Source: Chytridium lagenaria | Lineage: Eukaryota; Chytridiomycota; Chytridiomycetes; Chytridiales; Chytridiaceae | Direction of reading: 5' to 3' | Assembly: GCA_025449115.1 (NCBI GenBank) | Contig: JAHLKC010000106.1 | Span: forward strand, 62,001-126,000 | DNA: 64,000 nucleotides | Shown here: positions 10,656 to 22,205 of the stretch, one piece after another | Layout of the letters: each line of letters begins with the position of its first letter | Position numbering within the stretch: position 1 is the first letter of the stretch | Program-made: the position numbers and the translations under genes | Notes under the pieces: model-generated | Told to the model about the DNA's origin: nothing | Seen by the model: only the letters and a program-made list of their open reading frames with translations | Databases searched by the model: none

Positions 10656-13600
10656 TCAACCCTCACCCCAGAATGTCTCAAAACAACCCCCTCCCCCTCC
10701 AAGAAAATCACCACTCCCCCCCACCCCCCACATACCCCCCTCCCTCCCCACCCCCCTAACCCCAGGATGTCTCAAAACAACACTCCCCCTCCCAATCCTC
10801 ACCCCCCTCCCCCTCCACCCATCCGCAACTCCCTCCCCAGAAAACCTAATCACAGCAACCCTCCCCGTCCCAGACATCCCCTTTTCTCCACCTTCAACCC
10901 ACACTGACGTCACAGCGTCAAAGGGGAACAGCTTCGGGAGAATTCGGAGAAGCGTGGAATCCGTCACATGCGAAAGATCACTGGGTATCTCGGCTACAAG
11001 CTCGTTCTGTGTCATGGGAAAAAAAAATGCGTCAACTTCTACTCATTTTTGTTTTTAAGAGGGGGAAGGGGGGCGGAAGCAAATACAACCTCCGTTGTTT
11101 GTTTGTTTTTGTTTTTTTTTTGAGAGAGGGGGTGGGGGAAAGGGGGGAGCAAATATACCCTCTTTTTTTTTGGGAGGGGGGATGAAACAGCAAATACACC
11201 CTTCTGCTTCTTCTCAAACAGCAAAACAAAACAAAAAAAAAACAATCAAAACCCTCACCATAATCGCAGACCCCAGCGTGACAGTAAACCCCCTCATCGT
11301 AATCGCAACCCCCTGCAAAGCAGCAGCAGCTTCAGCATCCTCAAACGTCACCAACACAACAGGCGGTACACCCAAAGTCGTCGGTCCACTCCCCAAAAAC
11401 GTTCGATCAGACCGAATCAGGACAGACGTCACAACATGGCCAAGTGGCTCCAAAAGGTCAATCACATCAGAGGCAAGAACGTCAGAATCAAAATCGGGCG
11501 GAAGAAGCAGTCGAAGGCTGTTATGGTAATGGTCGGCTTCATCGTCCTACAAAAAAAAAAAAAAACAGCACAGGGGGTTACAACCAAAAGAGAAAAAACT
11601 GACAATGAAAAAAAAAAGTGGAATACGACTTTAAAATAAACAAAAAAGAAAAAAAACAAACAAACAAACAAAAACAAACCGACACTGAAATGAAAAAAAA
11701 AGTGGAATACGACTTTAAAAAAAAAGAACAAAAAACCAAAAAAAAAAAAAAAAAAGACAATGAAAAGAACAAGAAAAAGTGGAATCCGACTCACCGGCTC
11801 AACCGCCGTAAACGCCATCATATGCCCCCTAATAATCATCCCACCCCCACAAGCCCTCATAGCCTCCACCCCCGGAAACTTCAACCTCACAATCGTCTCA
11901 TACCTCTTCCCCACTCTCTGCTGCAACCCCATCTGCCGAACCAGCGCCACACCCCGTCCATCAAACCCACACGGCATCTCCGCAACATGCTGACCATACC
12001 CCTCCTCCCCCTCACCCCCTTTCCCCATCATCTCAGGAGACGCCGTCCCAGATTCCCCACTGGTCGCCTCAACCCCATGTCCACTCAACACCGTCATCAC
12101 ACCAACCCAAACAGCCGTCGGATACATCTCCAAAAAATCGTTCCCGCTCACAGGTTCAATCAACTCGGCTGGAATTCGGAGCTCAAGAGTCGTCGGGAGG
12201 TGATAGGGTGTGCGACAAGCCCGGGGGCAAGGTTGGGAAGGGGGGATTGGGAATCGTCGTGGAGGTCGGAGGTTGAGTCGTTGCGTTTGTGGATGAAAAG
12301 ACGTTATGGACGGGTGGTGAGGATGCGAGGGAGTGGGGTTGAGGGAGGTGAGGTAAAGCATGGGGTGAGGAGCCATGTCATGAAGCTGGTGAGTTAGAAT
12401 GGGACCCATGGGATGTTGACCCATCGGCTGGTGCTTAAGACCATGCGGAATCCATCCATTAGTCTTGTTGTAAAGAGTTAAGAATTTGTGTTTAACAGAT
12501 AACAGATTAAAAAAAAAAAAGGTCGTGTAAACTCACCTTCTGAGAAGGCACAAATTCTGCAGCGCTAGGCCTCAAGGATGGCGCACCAGCCGCCCCGTTC
12601 ACGTCCGCTAGACCCGGAGGAAGCTCGTTTGAGGATTCCATAGCGGCTACCTCGCGTTCGGTGAAACCACCACCAGGTTGAGGTCCCAACGGCCTAGGAA
12701 ACGACCCACGGCCGTGACTCTTCGTACCAACGTGAGAGAGCTGTAAAGTAGAACCAGTGTTGAGATAGATATTCTCAGAATACTGATATTCAACCTGTTG
12801 AGCGTCTTCCAAGTCAAATTGAGCCTCTCCATCTGCCATTTCCTGATGAGCAGCCTCATCCACATTGTCCAATGTTTCCACAAACGTATCAAGCACGTCC
12901 CCAACTTCACCAGCATCAGCAGAAATGTCTTTGGTGATATCCTCAGTCACCTCCTCCACCTCCTCTTCCACCTTCTCATCCACATGCACATGCGCATCCC
13001 CACCGTTCACAGCAACGCTATCAGCCTCTGCAGCTGACGCAACATGGGGTGGTTCAACATCCTCAACGCTAACAGGAGTAGCAGTCTGCTCCCTCCCCGC
13101 CTGTTTCAGCCTCATCACCGCTGATCCCATGAGCGGGGTAGTCGTACCCGAAGACCTCCGCGACGACTGTTCAACCCTTGTCCACGACCCCGCTTTCCCC
13201 AAACCCCATTCGCAGCTCCATGACTCGCTCCATTCACAAGCCCATGAGCACTTGCAGCCCAAAAAATCCACCCGTCGCATTGCCGCCCGTGTGCCAGTGG
13301 TTGTTGAGCTTGGGTAAAGCGCGAACCTTGTATTGACCTTGAAGATGATACGGGGAGTCGACAAACACGTCACCCCTGGCTCTTGCTGCGTCAGCGTCAG
13401 CGGGGGAGCGAAAGTTGACAAAAACGTGGGTGGTGCCGTCGTTGAGCTGATGACGAACAGCAGCATCCACCGCCATAGGGTAGGCATTTAAAAGAACCTG
13501 GCGAAGATCCGTGTCCTTTAGGGTGAAGAGAGACTCGTTGATTTGCATCTTGACACCCATCTGAAATACATGATAAAAGAGAATGTGTTAGTGTGTTTGT

Positions 13601-14252
13601 TGTAAATCAAAAAAGGGCGAAAAGGATAACCAAAGCAGCAAAAAGCAACAACAACGGCATACCGTTCTCTCATCGAAAATATAGACCTCGTGCCTCTGGT
13701 TTTTGTACATGATGCCAATAGCCTTGCCCCGAAGCTTGGCCTCCAAGCCCTGTGGTGAGTCTGCCTTAAAGTTGACGTACACGAATGGCTCCTTCTTGAT
13801 GGTGTGGCAATGACGAATATCACGGATGCATGACGCATCACTGTTAAAAGCTGCCTTGATGGCTTCCGCAGGGATATCCTTCAACGCCTTGGGAAGGTCG
13901 ATGCGAACACCGTTGCGATGGAAACCGCCCCACCATTGACGTCACCTCCACCCATTCCAGCTGCCGTATCCTTGGGTGCGGCCCCACCCCCTCCTCCTCC
14001 TCCTCCTGCTCCGGCAGAACCATTGCGGGAAGAGGCCGCCCCGGAAGCCATGCTGGCCAGACCCTTTGTTTTCTTGTCAGAGACGTTCAAGTCTGGAGAG
14101 GAGGAAGCGGGGGAGGTGGAAGGGGAGCGTTTGGAGTTGCTGCTGCTGTTGTTGTGGTTGCTGGTATGTTGCTTGTTGTTCTTGCTCTGCTGCTGGGTTG
14201 TAGAGGTAGACCTTTCGCGATCCAAGGCAGCAGCACTGGCAGGGGCAGGCAT
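10656..14252 (-). CDS. Multi-RRM-like RNA-binding protein with PAM2 motif
   Basis: Start chosen at 14252, giving a Ser/Gln/Asn- and Gly-rich N-terminus (about 110 residues). Next come RRM-like folds: FVYVNFKADSP (13588-13884), HVFVNFRSPADADAAR (13318-13560, RNP1-like), a Gly/Arg stretch GKRGRGQG, an acidic region and the PABP-binding PAM2 motif LRPSAAEFVP near 12545-12575. Further RRM-like units are ETIVRLKFPG with MIIRGHMMAF (exon about 12440-11795), VVLVTFEDAEAAAALQG (exon about 11546-11263) and VAVIRFSGEG (exon from 11007). The family suggests a cytoplasmic mRNP protein contacting the MLLE domain of poly(A)-binding protein. Single-base frame breaks appear near 13915, 13290 and 13150. The exact 3' end is uncertain because the last exon enters C-rich DNA. 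I do not recognise a named orthologue. Confidence 0.65.
11057..11210. repeat. Intronic triplication with AGCAAATA words
   Basis: Three degenerate copies of a G-rich block followed by AGCAAATAcA(a)CC(c)T lie within the last intron of the RRM/PAM2 gene. On the coding strand this becomes a long pyrimidine-rich stretch before the acceptor at about 11008. Confidence 0.6.
11603..11795. repeat. Intronic triplication that includes the 5' splice site
   Basis: Three copies of A-tract plus AGTGGAAT(A/C)CGACT occur near 11617, 11700 and 11777, spaced about 80 bases. The last one ends in the true splice donor (TCAC on the plus strand at 11791-11794). The other two have decayed donor positions (TTTA), so a donor-proximal piece of this intron was tandemly duplicated. 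Confidence 0.65.
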
Positions 14253-15594
14253 GCGCAGAGAAAGAAAGAAGAAGAAGAAGAAAGGAGAAGGGAAGTAAAA
14301 GTAAAGAATGCGGGTAGGTAAAGACGACGTGGATGTGTTTGAAGAAAGTCGAGTTTGAAAAAGACTTGAAAGCAAGGTAAGGGCCGCGTAGGTGTGTTTA
14401 TTGTAATTGGGAAAACGAACGAGGGGTGGGGATGCGAGTAGGATGAGTGTGTGAGTGGGATGTGGTGAGTATGTGTTTTTGTGAAATCGACGCAAGAAGA
14501 GCCAGTTGTATTTTGGATGAAGATAATGAAGATGGGTTTTGACGTTGTATGTATGTGTAGTATGTGTGTATGCAGGTAAAAGCAAGCAAAGTCCGTCCCC
14601 TTTTTCTCTTTTGCTTTTTGAAGAAGCTGTTTTCGGACAGAGAAATTATTTATTAAATATTTAATTATTAATTATTAATTTTTATTCCGCAGTCAGCCAG
14701 CACATAGATTACAAGTAATAAATATTATACAATGTATTTATTATTATAAATAGTAAGTAGAGGGATGGAATCATCTTTGAATAATGAATGCATGAGTGAG
14801 TATTGTTAATGTATTTGTATTGAGTGTGTGGGTATTTATCAGATGGTATTTATCATCATGTTCACATATTCATGTTCATATTCACATCAACTGTTGACTC
14901 ACTCCCTAATAACGAATAACTCACTAATAACTCACTAACTCACTGACTATCCCACTCATAGCCATTAATCATTAAACAATATTTGCTTCTTCTTCTTCTT
15001 CTCTATATGTATTTACATCTTATGCTCTCTTGATGTGTTGTGTATTATTTTTTCTTAATATTTATTAATTATTAGAGGGTCCAAAAGTGTTCTGTTCGGA
15101 CAATCAGACATGCAGCCTTGTCTTTTCACCATTAATAATAATTTAATTAAAAAAGAGTATTAATACATTTATACCCCTTTATTTGAATATGTCTGTTATT
15201 CATATTCATAGGATTTAGGGGCTTTGGAGTATTATTTAATAAAATACAATAAAAAGTCCGCTCTTCACCCATATTATTAAGTAGTAAATATCATCATCTT
15301 TATTATTATTTATTAGACAACTGCCAGAAACAAAAACCCTTTCCCACATCCCACATCCCCTCTCCTTCTATATCCAATATCCATTCCATTCTCATTCCAT
15401 ATTCTCAGTTGGTTCTCAACACAACACAAACACATTACACTGATCCTCCCTCCTCCCTCCCTCTCATCCCCCACGGCGACTTTCAAATCAAAACACTGTC
15501 AACACGCAAGAGTCAACCTTTTTGCAATCACCAAGCCAGACGATCAATCACAGACATTTTTTTTTAATCAGACTGAACCCCTTTTTTACCAAAC
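14253..15594. other. AT-rich divergent intergenic region
   Basis: Shared upstream region of the minus-strand RRM gene and the plus-strand GH26-like gene. It contains ATTA/TAAT-rich runs (14643-14690, 15125-15170) and, near 15430-15475, a CT-rich stretch typical of a fungal 5' leader. No gene is seen. Confidence 0.5.
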
Positions 15595-18186
15595 ATGAAG
15601 AGCTTGTTCAATGCAGCCCTCCTGGCCTGCACGGCCGCCGTCCTCACCAGTGCAGGTAAGCTCACTTCATCACTCATTCTTTGGTAAACTGCATCGTGCA
15701 ATCACCCGCTCCTTGGTATACTGCGGTACATTGTCCAAAGACCATCTCATGCCAAACGGACCTTGACATACATGCATGTGATCCAATGTTTACTCTTTTA
15801 CTTTATTAGCTATTCTGGAACCCGCCGATGGTGAATTCTATCTTGGCGCATGGATTGACATGGAGAACAGCGAGTATGGTGAGAGGGCAAATGTCCTTTT
15901 TATTTTATTGTCCTTGTCGCTCACCCCACTCTATTGTTATACTAGGCAGGGACACTCCCTCTCTTTTGAATCAACGTATGGGCATGAACTTTAGCACTTT
16001 CCAGGTTACTATCATGCATCCTTTTTTTTGTTTCTATTCTGTTTTTTTATCACCCTGCGGTTACATGCTTTGGTCTGACATTTCCTTTCCAACCTTTAAT
16101 GGCAACTTTTTTGATTGCAAACTTACGATACGACAGATTGGGACAGTAAATAAGGATTTTTCAAACTCGCATGAATGGTAGTTGTTAACTTGTTGTCGTT
16201 TACAGGAACTTCCTAACGGAATCAATTTTTGGGATGGTGCAAAAGCCGTCGCCAACATCACCAACGTTGAAATCACCAACACCAACGCATCCATATTTTT
16301 GGTATGGACTATCTAGTTCAATCCCTTAGTTTTACAAAAACTACCTCAGTTTTTTCTTTACTTACATGCTATCATACTAGACGGTTTACAACAATAGGGG
16401 ATTGACCGCGTTCACTGATCAAGATCTGAATGATCTCGCTGACCAGCTTTACAATGTCACCAACCTAAGCGGTCGCAACGTCTTTTTAAGGCTCAACCCT
16501 GAAATGAACGGTAAGATCATGGCTTTTGATGATGTCCGAATGGCATGCTCACACTCTGTGTTATAGCAACTGGTTTGCTTTTGGATACCAGCCTACGCAG
16601 TTCATTGCTAGCTACTTGGAGACGCGTTGTCACGGCTGTTCGCCGCAGAGCTCCTGGAGTTGCGATGGTGTGGGCGCCTAATCTGTCTGGAGGGTACCCT
16701 TACGGAGGCCCTGCTGAGGGCCAGCCTCTCTCCCCAGAAGACTTTAGGATATTGGACACCAACCAGAATGGAAGAATTGATGAAGAGGATGATCCTTACA
16801 CACCTTACTGGTAAGCCCATCTCGTCTTTAAATCCGAGTAACTCACCTTGTTCTTGTTGTTTATAGGCCCGGAGATGAATTTGTTGACGTGAGTTTACTT
16901 TTTGAGCTATAGTTCCCCCGAGGGTTTCAGCGAATCTTACCGTGTCCTTTTTTTAGTGGGTTGCGCTTAGCTTGTACTTTAAGGGGACCAAGGCTACATG
17001 GCCGTGGCGTGAGAATGCTGCTGTTGCTGCCCCAAACCATGTCACTCAATTGATTACGGGTGGAGGCGAGGGCGGTAGCGACAAGTACAACTTTTGTAAG
17101 TGGTCATCTTTAAGCCTGTCATTTATTTATTTTTCACACAAATGTTCTTAACCCGGTTTTGCCCTTTTTTTTGAAATCAGACCAAATGTTTTGCATTGGA
17201 CACAACAAGCCTATGGCGGTGAGTGCATATTTATTATTATCATCTATTGAAGAAATCCCATTTTCTCATGACTTTTTGGTGTGTAGATTGCAGAGTCCAA
17301 CGCGGCTTTCCAGGTATTCTCAAACGCGACGATGACGGCCATCGCCCCTGGACCTGGTCATCTTGCTATCGCAAGGTCTTACTGGAGCAGGTTTGCATAT
17401 CCTTGTTTTTGGTCAATGTAAAAAGAAGAGACTATTGACATTCGGTGTTCAATTTAGTTATCTTACGAGCCCTGCGTTCTTTGACATGTTTCCAAAGATT
17501 AAACTGATCAGTGAGTTTTTGTCAATGTTTGCTCTTTTAGCTCCATCTGCCTAAAACTTTTCATATCCTCAACCTCCTTTTTCGAGTTTATGTGAATTTT
17601 ACTCTTTTGGCTCCCTCTGTCCCAAAAATGATCATCTTCTCAACCTCCTTCTTCGCGTTATTTGAATTTGCTCCTTCATCTCCCTCTGCCCAACTTCATA
17701 TCCTGAACCTCTTTCTCCAGATTTATTCGAATTTATGAAATACGAGAACGAGAGTGGAGCCGCCATTCTCCGTGACTTTCGTATCCTCGCGATCCCGTTG
17801 TCTCTCAGAGTTTCCTTGATGACCTTCGGACTTCGGGTATGGCATCCAGGATCGTTCAAGCGCCTTACCGTCCATGGGGATCCGCTGCAAACCCCCCGAA
17901 TGCTTCGGCTTCTGTCACGGCTTCTACGGCAAGCTCGACCACTACCGGTGCTAGCACGGTGACGTCTGCGCCTGCTTCGACCGTGGCTGGAAGCGGGAAT
18001 AAGAGTGATGTAAGCCCCCTTTTTGTTTCCTCTTTTTGTTTGGTGAATTTTTATATTGACCGCTTGCGTCTCCTTTTTTTCTTTAATTAGTCGGAACGTG
18101 TTGTCGTTTCTGTGGTTGTAGCGCTCGGTGCCGCGGCGATGTTTTTTTGCGACAATGCTCTCGTCTTGAATTTCTGTATGGGTTGA
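15595..18186 (+). CDS. Secreted, membrane- or GPI-anchored GH26-like glycosidase, copy 1
   Basis: Likely endo-acting beta-mannanase-type glycosidase (GH26-like, clan GH-A) at the cell surface. Exon 1 (15595-15655) encodes a signal peptide, MKSLFNAALLACTAAVLTSA. Then come ILEPADGEFYLGAWIDM, RDTPSLLNQRMGMNFS, NVFLRLNPEMNG (the Glu is the expected acid/base, followed by NWFAFG), VAMVWAPNLSG, the Asp-rich loop LDTNQNGRIDEEDDPYTPYW, VDWVALSLYF and KPMAIAESN (the Glu aligns with the nucleophile). A Ser/Thr/Ala-rich stalk follows (17870-18000), then a hydrophobic C-terminus after an intron ending at 18090. About ten short introns. One frame break at about 16615 (one extra base in TACTTGG) splits the helix before WRRVV. 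This is the only copy here with both catalytic Glu residues. Exact substrate is not deducible. Confidence 0.75.
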
Positions 18187-18755
18187 TGTTTTCTTTCTTT
18201 CTTTTTCATTCTTTTTACCTTTTTTTTTTGGCTATTTCGCGTGCTTTTACTGTTTTTGTGTTTTGGCGTTTGGGAGTGGGTGAGTTAGGGTAAAAAGTAG
18301 ACCACATTTAAAGTCCCCACCTTCTACCGCGTAGTCCAACCCCACACACCATTGTCTGCCCCCTTTCCGTATCCTGTCTACTATTTCGTTTTCTTTGTTG
18401 ATGATCTATTCTTCCCCGTGCAGCCCGTTGTGGCATTTTTCGCTGTTTGTTTACTGCTTGTCGTCCACCCTTTTATCTTTCATCCTTTCATACTCTCTGT
18501 CCCTACCTTTTTTCTTCATTTCCCTCCCTGCATCGTTTCTTTCTTCCTTCTTTCGTGTCTTTCCCAAGACCATGCCAGCACCACGGACCCCCGATGAACA
18601 GAGCTTGTTTTCAAATCGTAGACGCGTCTTGAAAGGTGTGTTGTTCTTTTTGTCCCACATTTAAATTCCGATAACGAAAAAAAGCAAAGAAAAAAAAAAG
18701 GGAGAAAAAAGTAGCTTTTGGAACCCTCTCACCTTAACAAAACACTACTCAAAAC
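18187..18755. other. Intergenic, promoter side of NDPK
   Basis: T- and C-rich DNA without a supported gene. Open frames here are pyrimidine-tract translations. Confidence 0.45.
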
Positions 18756-20261
18756 ATGGAGCGTAAGTTTGCCCCCCCCTCCCATCCCTTCCTCGTATCG
18801 TTGCTGATCATCATGTCTTGATGATGCCTCCCTCGTTGTCTTGCGGAAACCAATTTTGGATGCATCTAACGTTTACTTTTTCAATGATCATTGTCTAGGC
18901 ACTTACATTATGGTAATGAAAACCACCTTCATCTCTTTCCCTCCTGCAACCTCTCCAACCTCTCTTTATTACGCCTTCCGTTCATCTTCCTAACGCGCCG
19001 GCCTTCCCCTCATTCCGTCACCTCATTCCCTACCCCCCGCTCTCTTTTTCATTTTCCTCAGTGCCTCCATCCTGTTTCTAACGCGCCGGGTCTCCCCTCG
19101 TTCTCTCGCCTTCCCGCTTTCCCTTTCTCACCTCTTCACCTTCCGCGCCGCCCGCACCCCATTCCCACGCCCTGCCTCTTCCCTCCCACCCTCGTCCACT
19201 CTTCCTCACCCTTCCATCCATCCATTCTAACACGCCGCCATCCCTCATTCCCTACCCCACCCCCCTCACTCTTCCTCACCCTTCCATCATTCTAACGCGC
19301 CGCGCTTCCCTCATTCCCTCGCCCTCCCTCTTTCCTTTCCTCACCTCTTCCATCCATCCATTCTAACACACCCCACCAGGTCAAGCCCGACGGCGTCCAA
19401 CGCGGTCTCGTCGGCGAAATCATCAAACGTTTCGAAAACAAGGGTTTCCAACTCCTCGCCCTCAAACTCACCGCTCCCGGTCGTTCCCATCTTGAAGAGC
19501 ACTACAAGGATCTTCGTGACAAAAGTTTTTCCCTGGTGTAAGAACCACATTTCTCCGCACCGCCTTTTCTGATTGTTTTTTTAGCTCGTGGATTATATGA
19601 CCTCTGGACCTGTTGTGGCGATGGTGTGGGCTGGAAAGGGGGTTGTGAAGGCTGGAAGGGTGTTGCTTGGGGAGACGAACCCGTTGGCGTCGCTTCCCGG
19701 AACTATTCGGGGGGATTTTGCTATTGATATTGGACGGTAAGAGCTTCTTTTTTTGTTGTTGTGGAGCGCTTGGGGGATCACTCAACTGGTGTTGATTATT
19801 TCTTTTGCTCATCTCGTGTTGTTTTTCCGTGCTTTTTTCCATTTGTCTCCCTGTTACGCTCATTCCGTTGTTTTTTTTTAATGCTCATCCCCTGTCTCCC
19901 TGTTATGCTCATCTCGTTTTTTTTTTCATAATCATCCCCTGTCTCCCTGTTATGTTTCCGTGTTATGCTCATTCCCGGTTTTTTCCTGTCGCCCCCCCCA
20001 CCCCCCCCCTCTCTTTCTTGTCTCTGTGTCATGCTCATCTCGTTTTTTTTTTTTAGCAACATCTGCCATGGATCGGATGCCGTTGACTCTGCTGAACGCG
20101 AGATTGCCCTTTGGTTCCCTGAGGGTGTGAACGCTTATGCTAAGGGTGACAATGCTTGGATTGTGAGTTGACCTTTTTTTTTTTTTTTGTTTTTTGTTGT
20201 TGTTGTTGTTGTTGTTGGGGGTGTTAATGCCTTTGTTTTTTTCTTTTTTTAGTACGAGTAG
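18756..20261 (+). CDS. YNK1: Nucleoside diphosphate kinase
   Basis: Transfers the gamma phosphate from ATP to NDPs through a phosphohistidine; a cytosolic hexamer or tetramer in eukaryotes. Exons: 18756-18762 (7 nt), 18899-18912 (14 nt), 19380-19537, 19585-19736, 20057-20162, 20253-20261. Together they encode about 148 residues, the usual length. Landmarks are [19 protein letters not shown], the Kpn-type [19 protein letters not shown], the ATP-site [15 protein letters not shown], and the active-site box NICHGSD with its His, ending in a Trp-Ile-Tyr-Glu C-terminus. The frame is broken once: the run at 19526-19530 has five T where six are needed for the second Phe of FFPG. In such a conserved housekeeping enzyme this is more likely an assembly indel than decay. 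The first seven codons are spread over two tiny exons. Confidence 0.92.
18991..19370. repeat. Minisatellite in NDPK intron 2
   Basis: The word TAACGCGCCG, or a close variant, recurs near 18991, 19079, 19228, 19293 and 19362. Copies are embedded in C/T-rich DNA with CCCTCATTCCCT and TTCCTCACC between them. It lengthens this intron to 467 bases, far above its neighbours. Confidence 0.7.
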
Positions 20262-20337
20262 ATTTGACTTTTGTGTTTTTGGAGCGGAGGCATCGCTCAA
20301 CTTGATTTGAATAAATGGACGTCATGATTTTAGTTTT

Positions 20338-20342
20338 TGTGT

Positions 20343-20374
<32 letters not shown>
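20338..20374. repeat. (GT)n microsatellite
   Basis: GT dinucleotide run 3' of the nucleoside diphosphate kinase gene, in the spacer to the acetyltransferase gene. Confidence 0.85.
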
Positions 20375-20679
20375 CGTGTGGGTTTTTAGTTTTCTCGGTT
20401 ATTGTTGGAGTGTGAGTGTTGTGTGTTGGGTGGGTGTTGTGGGTGTACATGGGTGAGTGTTGAGTATATACATGTATACACTGGTTACGTGTGTTAAGGG
20501 ATGAGTTCGTTTTGTCTAATAATTCACAAGAAATCATTTTCCAAATATCATAAGAAACACATTGTCAGTCGTCTTTCCATGAATAAACAATCCATGCGAT
20601 CTCAACAAATTCACTCATAATAAATAAACTAAAAACCACACTGTTTGTTTTTGTTTCCCATTCCCCGCATATAGCCATC

Positions 20680-21597
20680 ATGTCATCTCCAGAGATATTC
20701 ATCCAGGAAGAACCCCTCGAATCCGAAGTCTGCCAGACTCTCATCAAAGCCCTTAATGCTTCGCTGATGGAATCTAACCCGAACCCGGCTGCTCATAGTA
20801 TGGTGAGCATTATTGCGTGGAATGGATGTCATGGAGGATGTGATGGATGTCATCAGTTCTGCTGTCGTTTCTGATGCGATGGATGACATTTCTGCGCCCG
20901 GCTATCCTGACTCTTGTTTTTTATGCGGTGGATGTCATTGCCATCGTTTTCACGTTCAATTTTCTTGCTCTCATTTCTAATGCGATAGTGCCCATGCTGA
21001 CTCTTATTTCTAATTTTCTCTCATTTCTTCTGCGATAGAGCAGATCATTCCCATTTGTTCCTCATCCTGACTGTCATTTCGAATGCGACAGAGGAGATCA
21101 TTTCCATCTTTCCTCCCTCCATCCATGACTCTCATATTTTACTGACATTATTTTAAATGGTTTAGTCCCTGTCTCCCTCCGAAACAGCACCTGGACTCGG
21201 AATCTTCCTCGTCGTCTACGCTCAACACCCCAACGAACCCAAAACCCCCATTGGCTGTGGAGCTCTCCGCAAAATCATCCTCCCCCCCTCCGATCTCACC
21301 CTCCTCGACACAACCCTCTCCAACCCCTCATCCACGACCCACAGCATTGCAGAACTCAAACGAATGTATGTGGATCCGACGTATCGGGGACTTGGGATTG
21401 GGAGGATGATGGTGAAACGGTTGGAGGAGGAGGCGAGGAGGTTGAATGTGGGACGGTTGTTGTTGGAGACTGGACCTGAGTTGGTTGCGGCTGTTAAGGT
21501 TTATGAGGGGTGTGGGTTTGTGAGAGTGCATAATTATGGGGAGTATGCGGTGAAAGATCCTGAGGATAGTATTTGCTATGGAAAGGACCTTTTGTGA
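20680..21597 (+). CDS. GNAT-family N-acetyltransferase
   Basis: Two exons, 20680-20802 and 21166-21597, give an intact 184-residue protein. It has the GNAT fold order: a short N-terminal strand and helix, LGIFLVVYA, IGCGALR, the acetyl-CoA-binding motif A (ELKRMYVDPTYRGLGIGRMM, with R-G-L-G-I-G), then LLLETG and the C-terminal VYEGCGFVRVHNYGEY. It resembles the small PanZ/YtmI-like GNATs that act on unknown amines. Substrate and partner cannot be read from sequence. No frameshift. The 363-base intron is repetitive. Confidence 0.88.
20848..21140. repeat. Degenerate minisatellite inside the GNAT intron
   Basis: About five imperfect units of TCATTTCT(A/G)ATGCGATAG or GCGATGGATG linked by CCTGACTCTTATTT-like spacers, about 55-65 bases apart. 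It fills most of the intron. Confidence 0.55.
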
Positions 21598-21624
21598 TGA
21601 ACTAGTTTTAAAATAAAGGTTGAA

Positions 21625-21710
21625 GTTTTATTTAATGATATTTAACATGTCGATGGCAATCTTTGAGGTTTTATTTAATGATAGCGTGTCGACGGCAATT
21701 CTTTAACGTT
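21625..21710. repeat. 44-bp tandem duplication
   Basis: TTTTATTTAATGATA plus GTGTCGA(T/C)GGCAAT(T)CTTT occurs twice in succession downstream of the GNAT gene. Confidence 0.6.
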
Positions 21711-21755
21711 CTTCTGATGTATCCACACTGGAATGACAAAAAAAATGAGGGATAT

Positions 21756-22155
21756 GAGAACAAGACTGTAAAAGGTGTTCAGGGCCGTTTGTACACCAAA
21801 ACCTGTCTTTTTGAGCCTTTTACAGTAAAAAAGAAAAAAGCGGCTGATAAAAAAAAAAAATACCCCTGTTTTTGCTCTGCTGCGCGCATATATATACCAC
21901 TTATTTATAAGTTATAACAAACAAAAAAAAGACAAATAATACCGAAATGAGGGATAATTAGATATTTATTATGAGAACAAGACCTTCAACCACGACCTGT
22001 AAAGAGGAATATGCGAACAAGACCTTCAACCACAACCTGTAATAAAGGCGTTCAGGGACGTTTGTGCACCAAAACCTGTCTTTCTGAGCCTGTTACGGAA
22101 ACAAGCGGCTGATAAAAAAAATTATAAATATGTTTTTACGTCTGCTGCGCGCATA
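21756..22155. repeat. Direct repeat pair upstream of LRR gene A
   Basis: A block running from GAACAAGAC through GTTCAGGG(C/A)CGTTTGT, CACCAAAACCTGTCTTT, GCGGCTGATAAAAAAA to CTGCTGCGCGCATA occurs at about 21756-21892 and again at about 22013-22155. A 40-base tandem unit (GAACAAGACCTTCAACCAC) lies between them at 21973-22050. No coding signal; it forms the promoter-side DNA of gene A. Confidence 0.65.
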
Positions 22156-22205
22156 CGACATAGACAAGAAAAACCCTCTTTTGTTAGAGTTCCTTGCTTA
22201 CCACC

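Noticed and set aside
10021..10659. Overlapping minus-strand frames rich in Phe and Val
   Set aside because: Translations of poly-A and A-rich tracts; no membrane-protein family matches and composition explains them.
11578..11772. Phe-rich minus-strand frame and the Lys-rich plus-strand frame opposite
   Set aside because: Falls in the A-rich triplicated intron of the RRM/PAM2 gene, between well-placed splice sites.
18891..19295. 134-codon Pro/Ser/His-rich frame
   Set aside because: Reading of the pyrimidine-rich minisatellite in NDPK intron 2.
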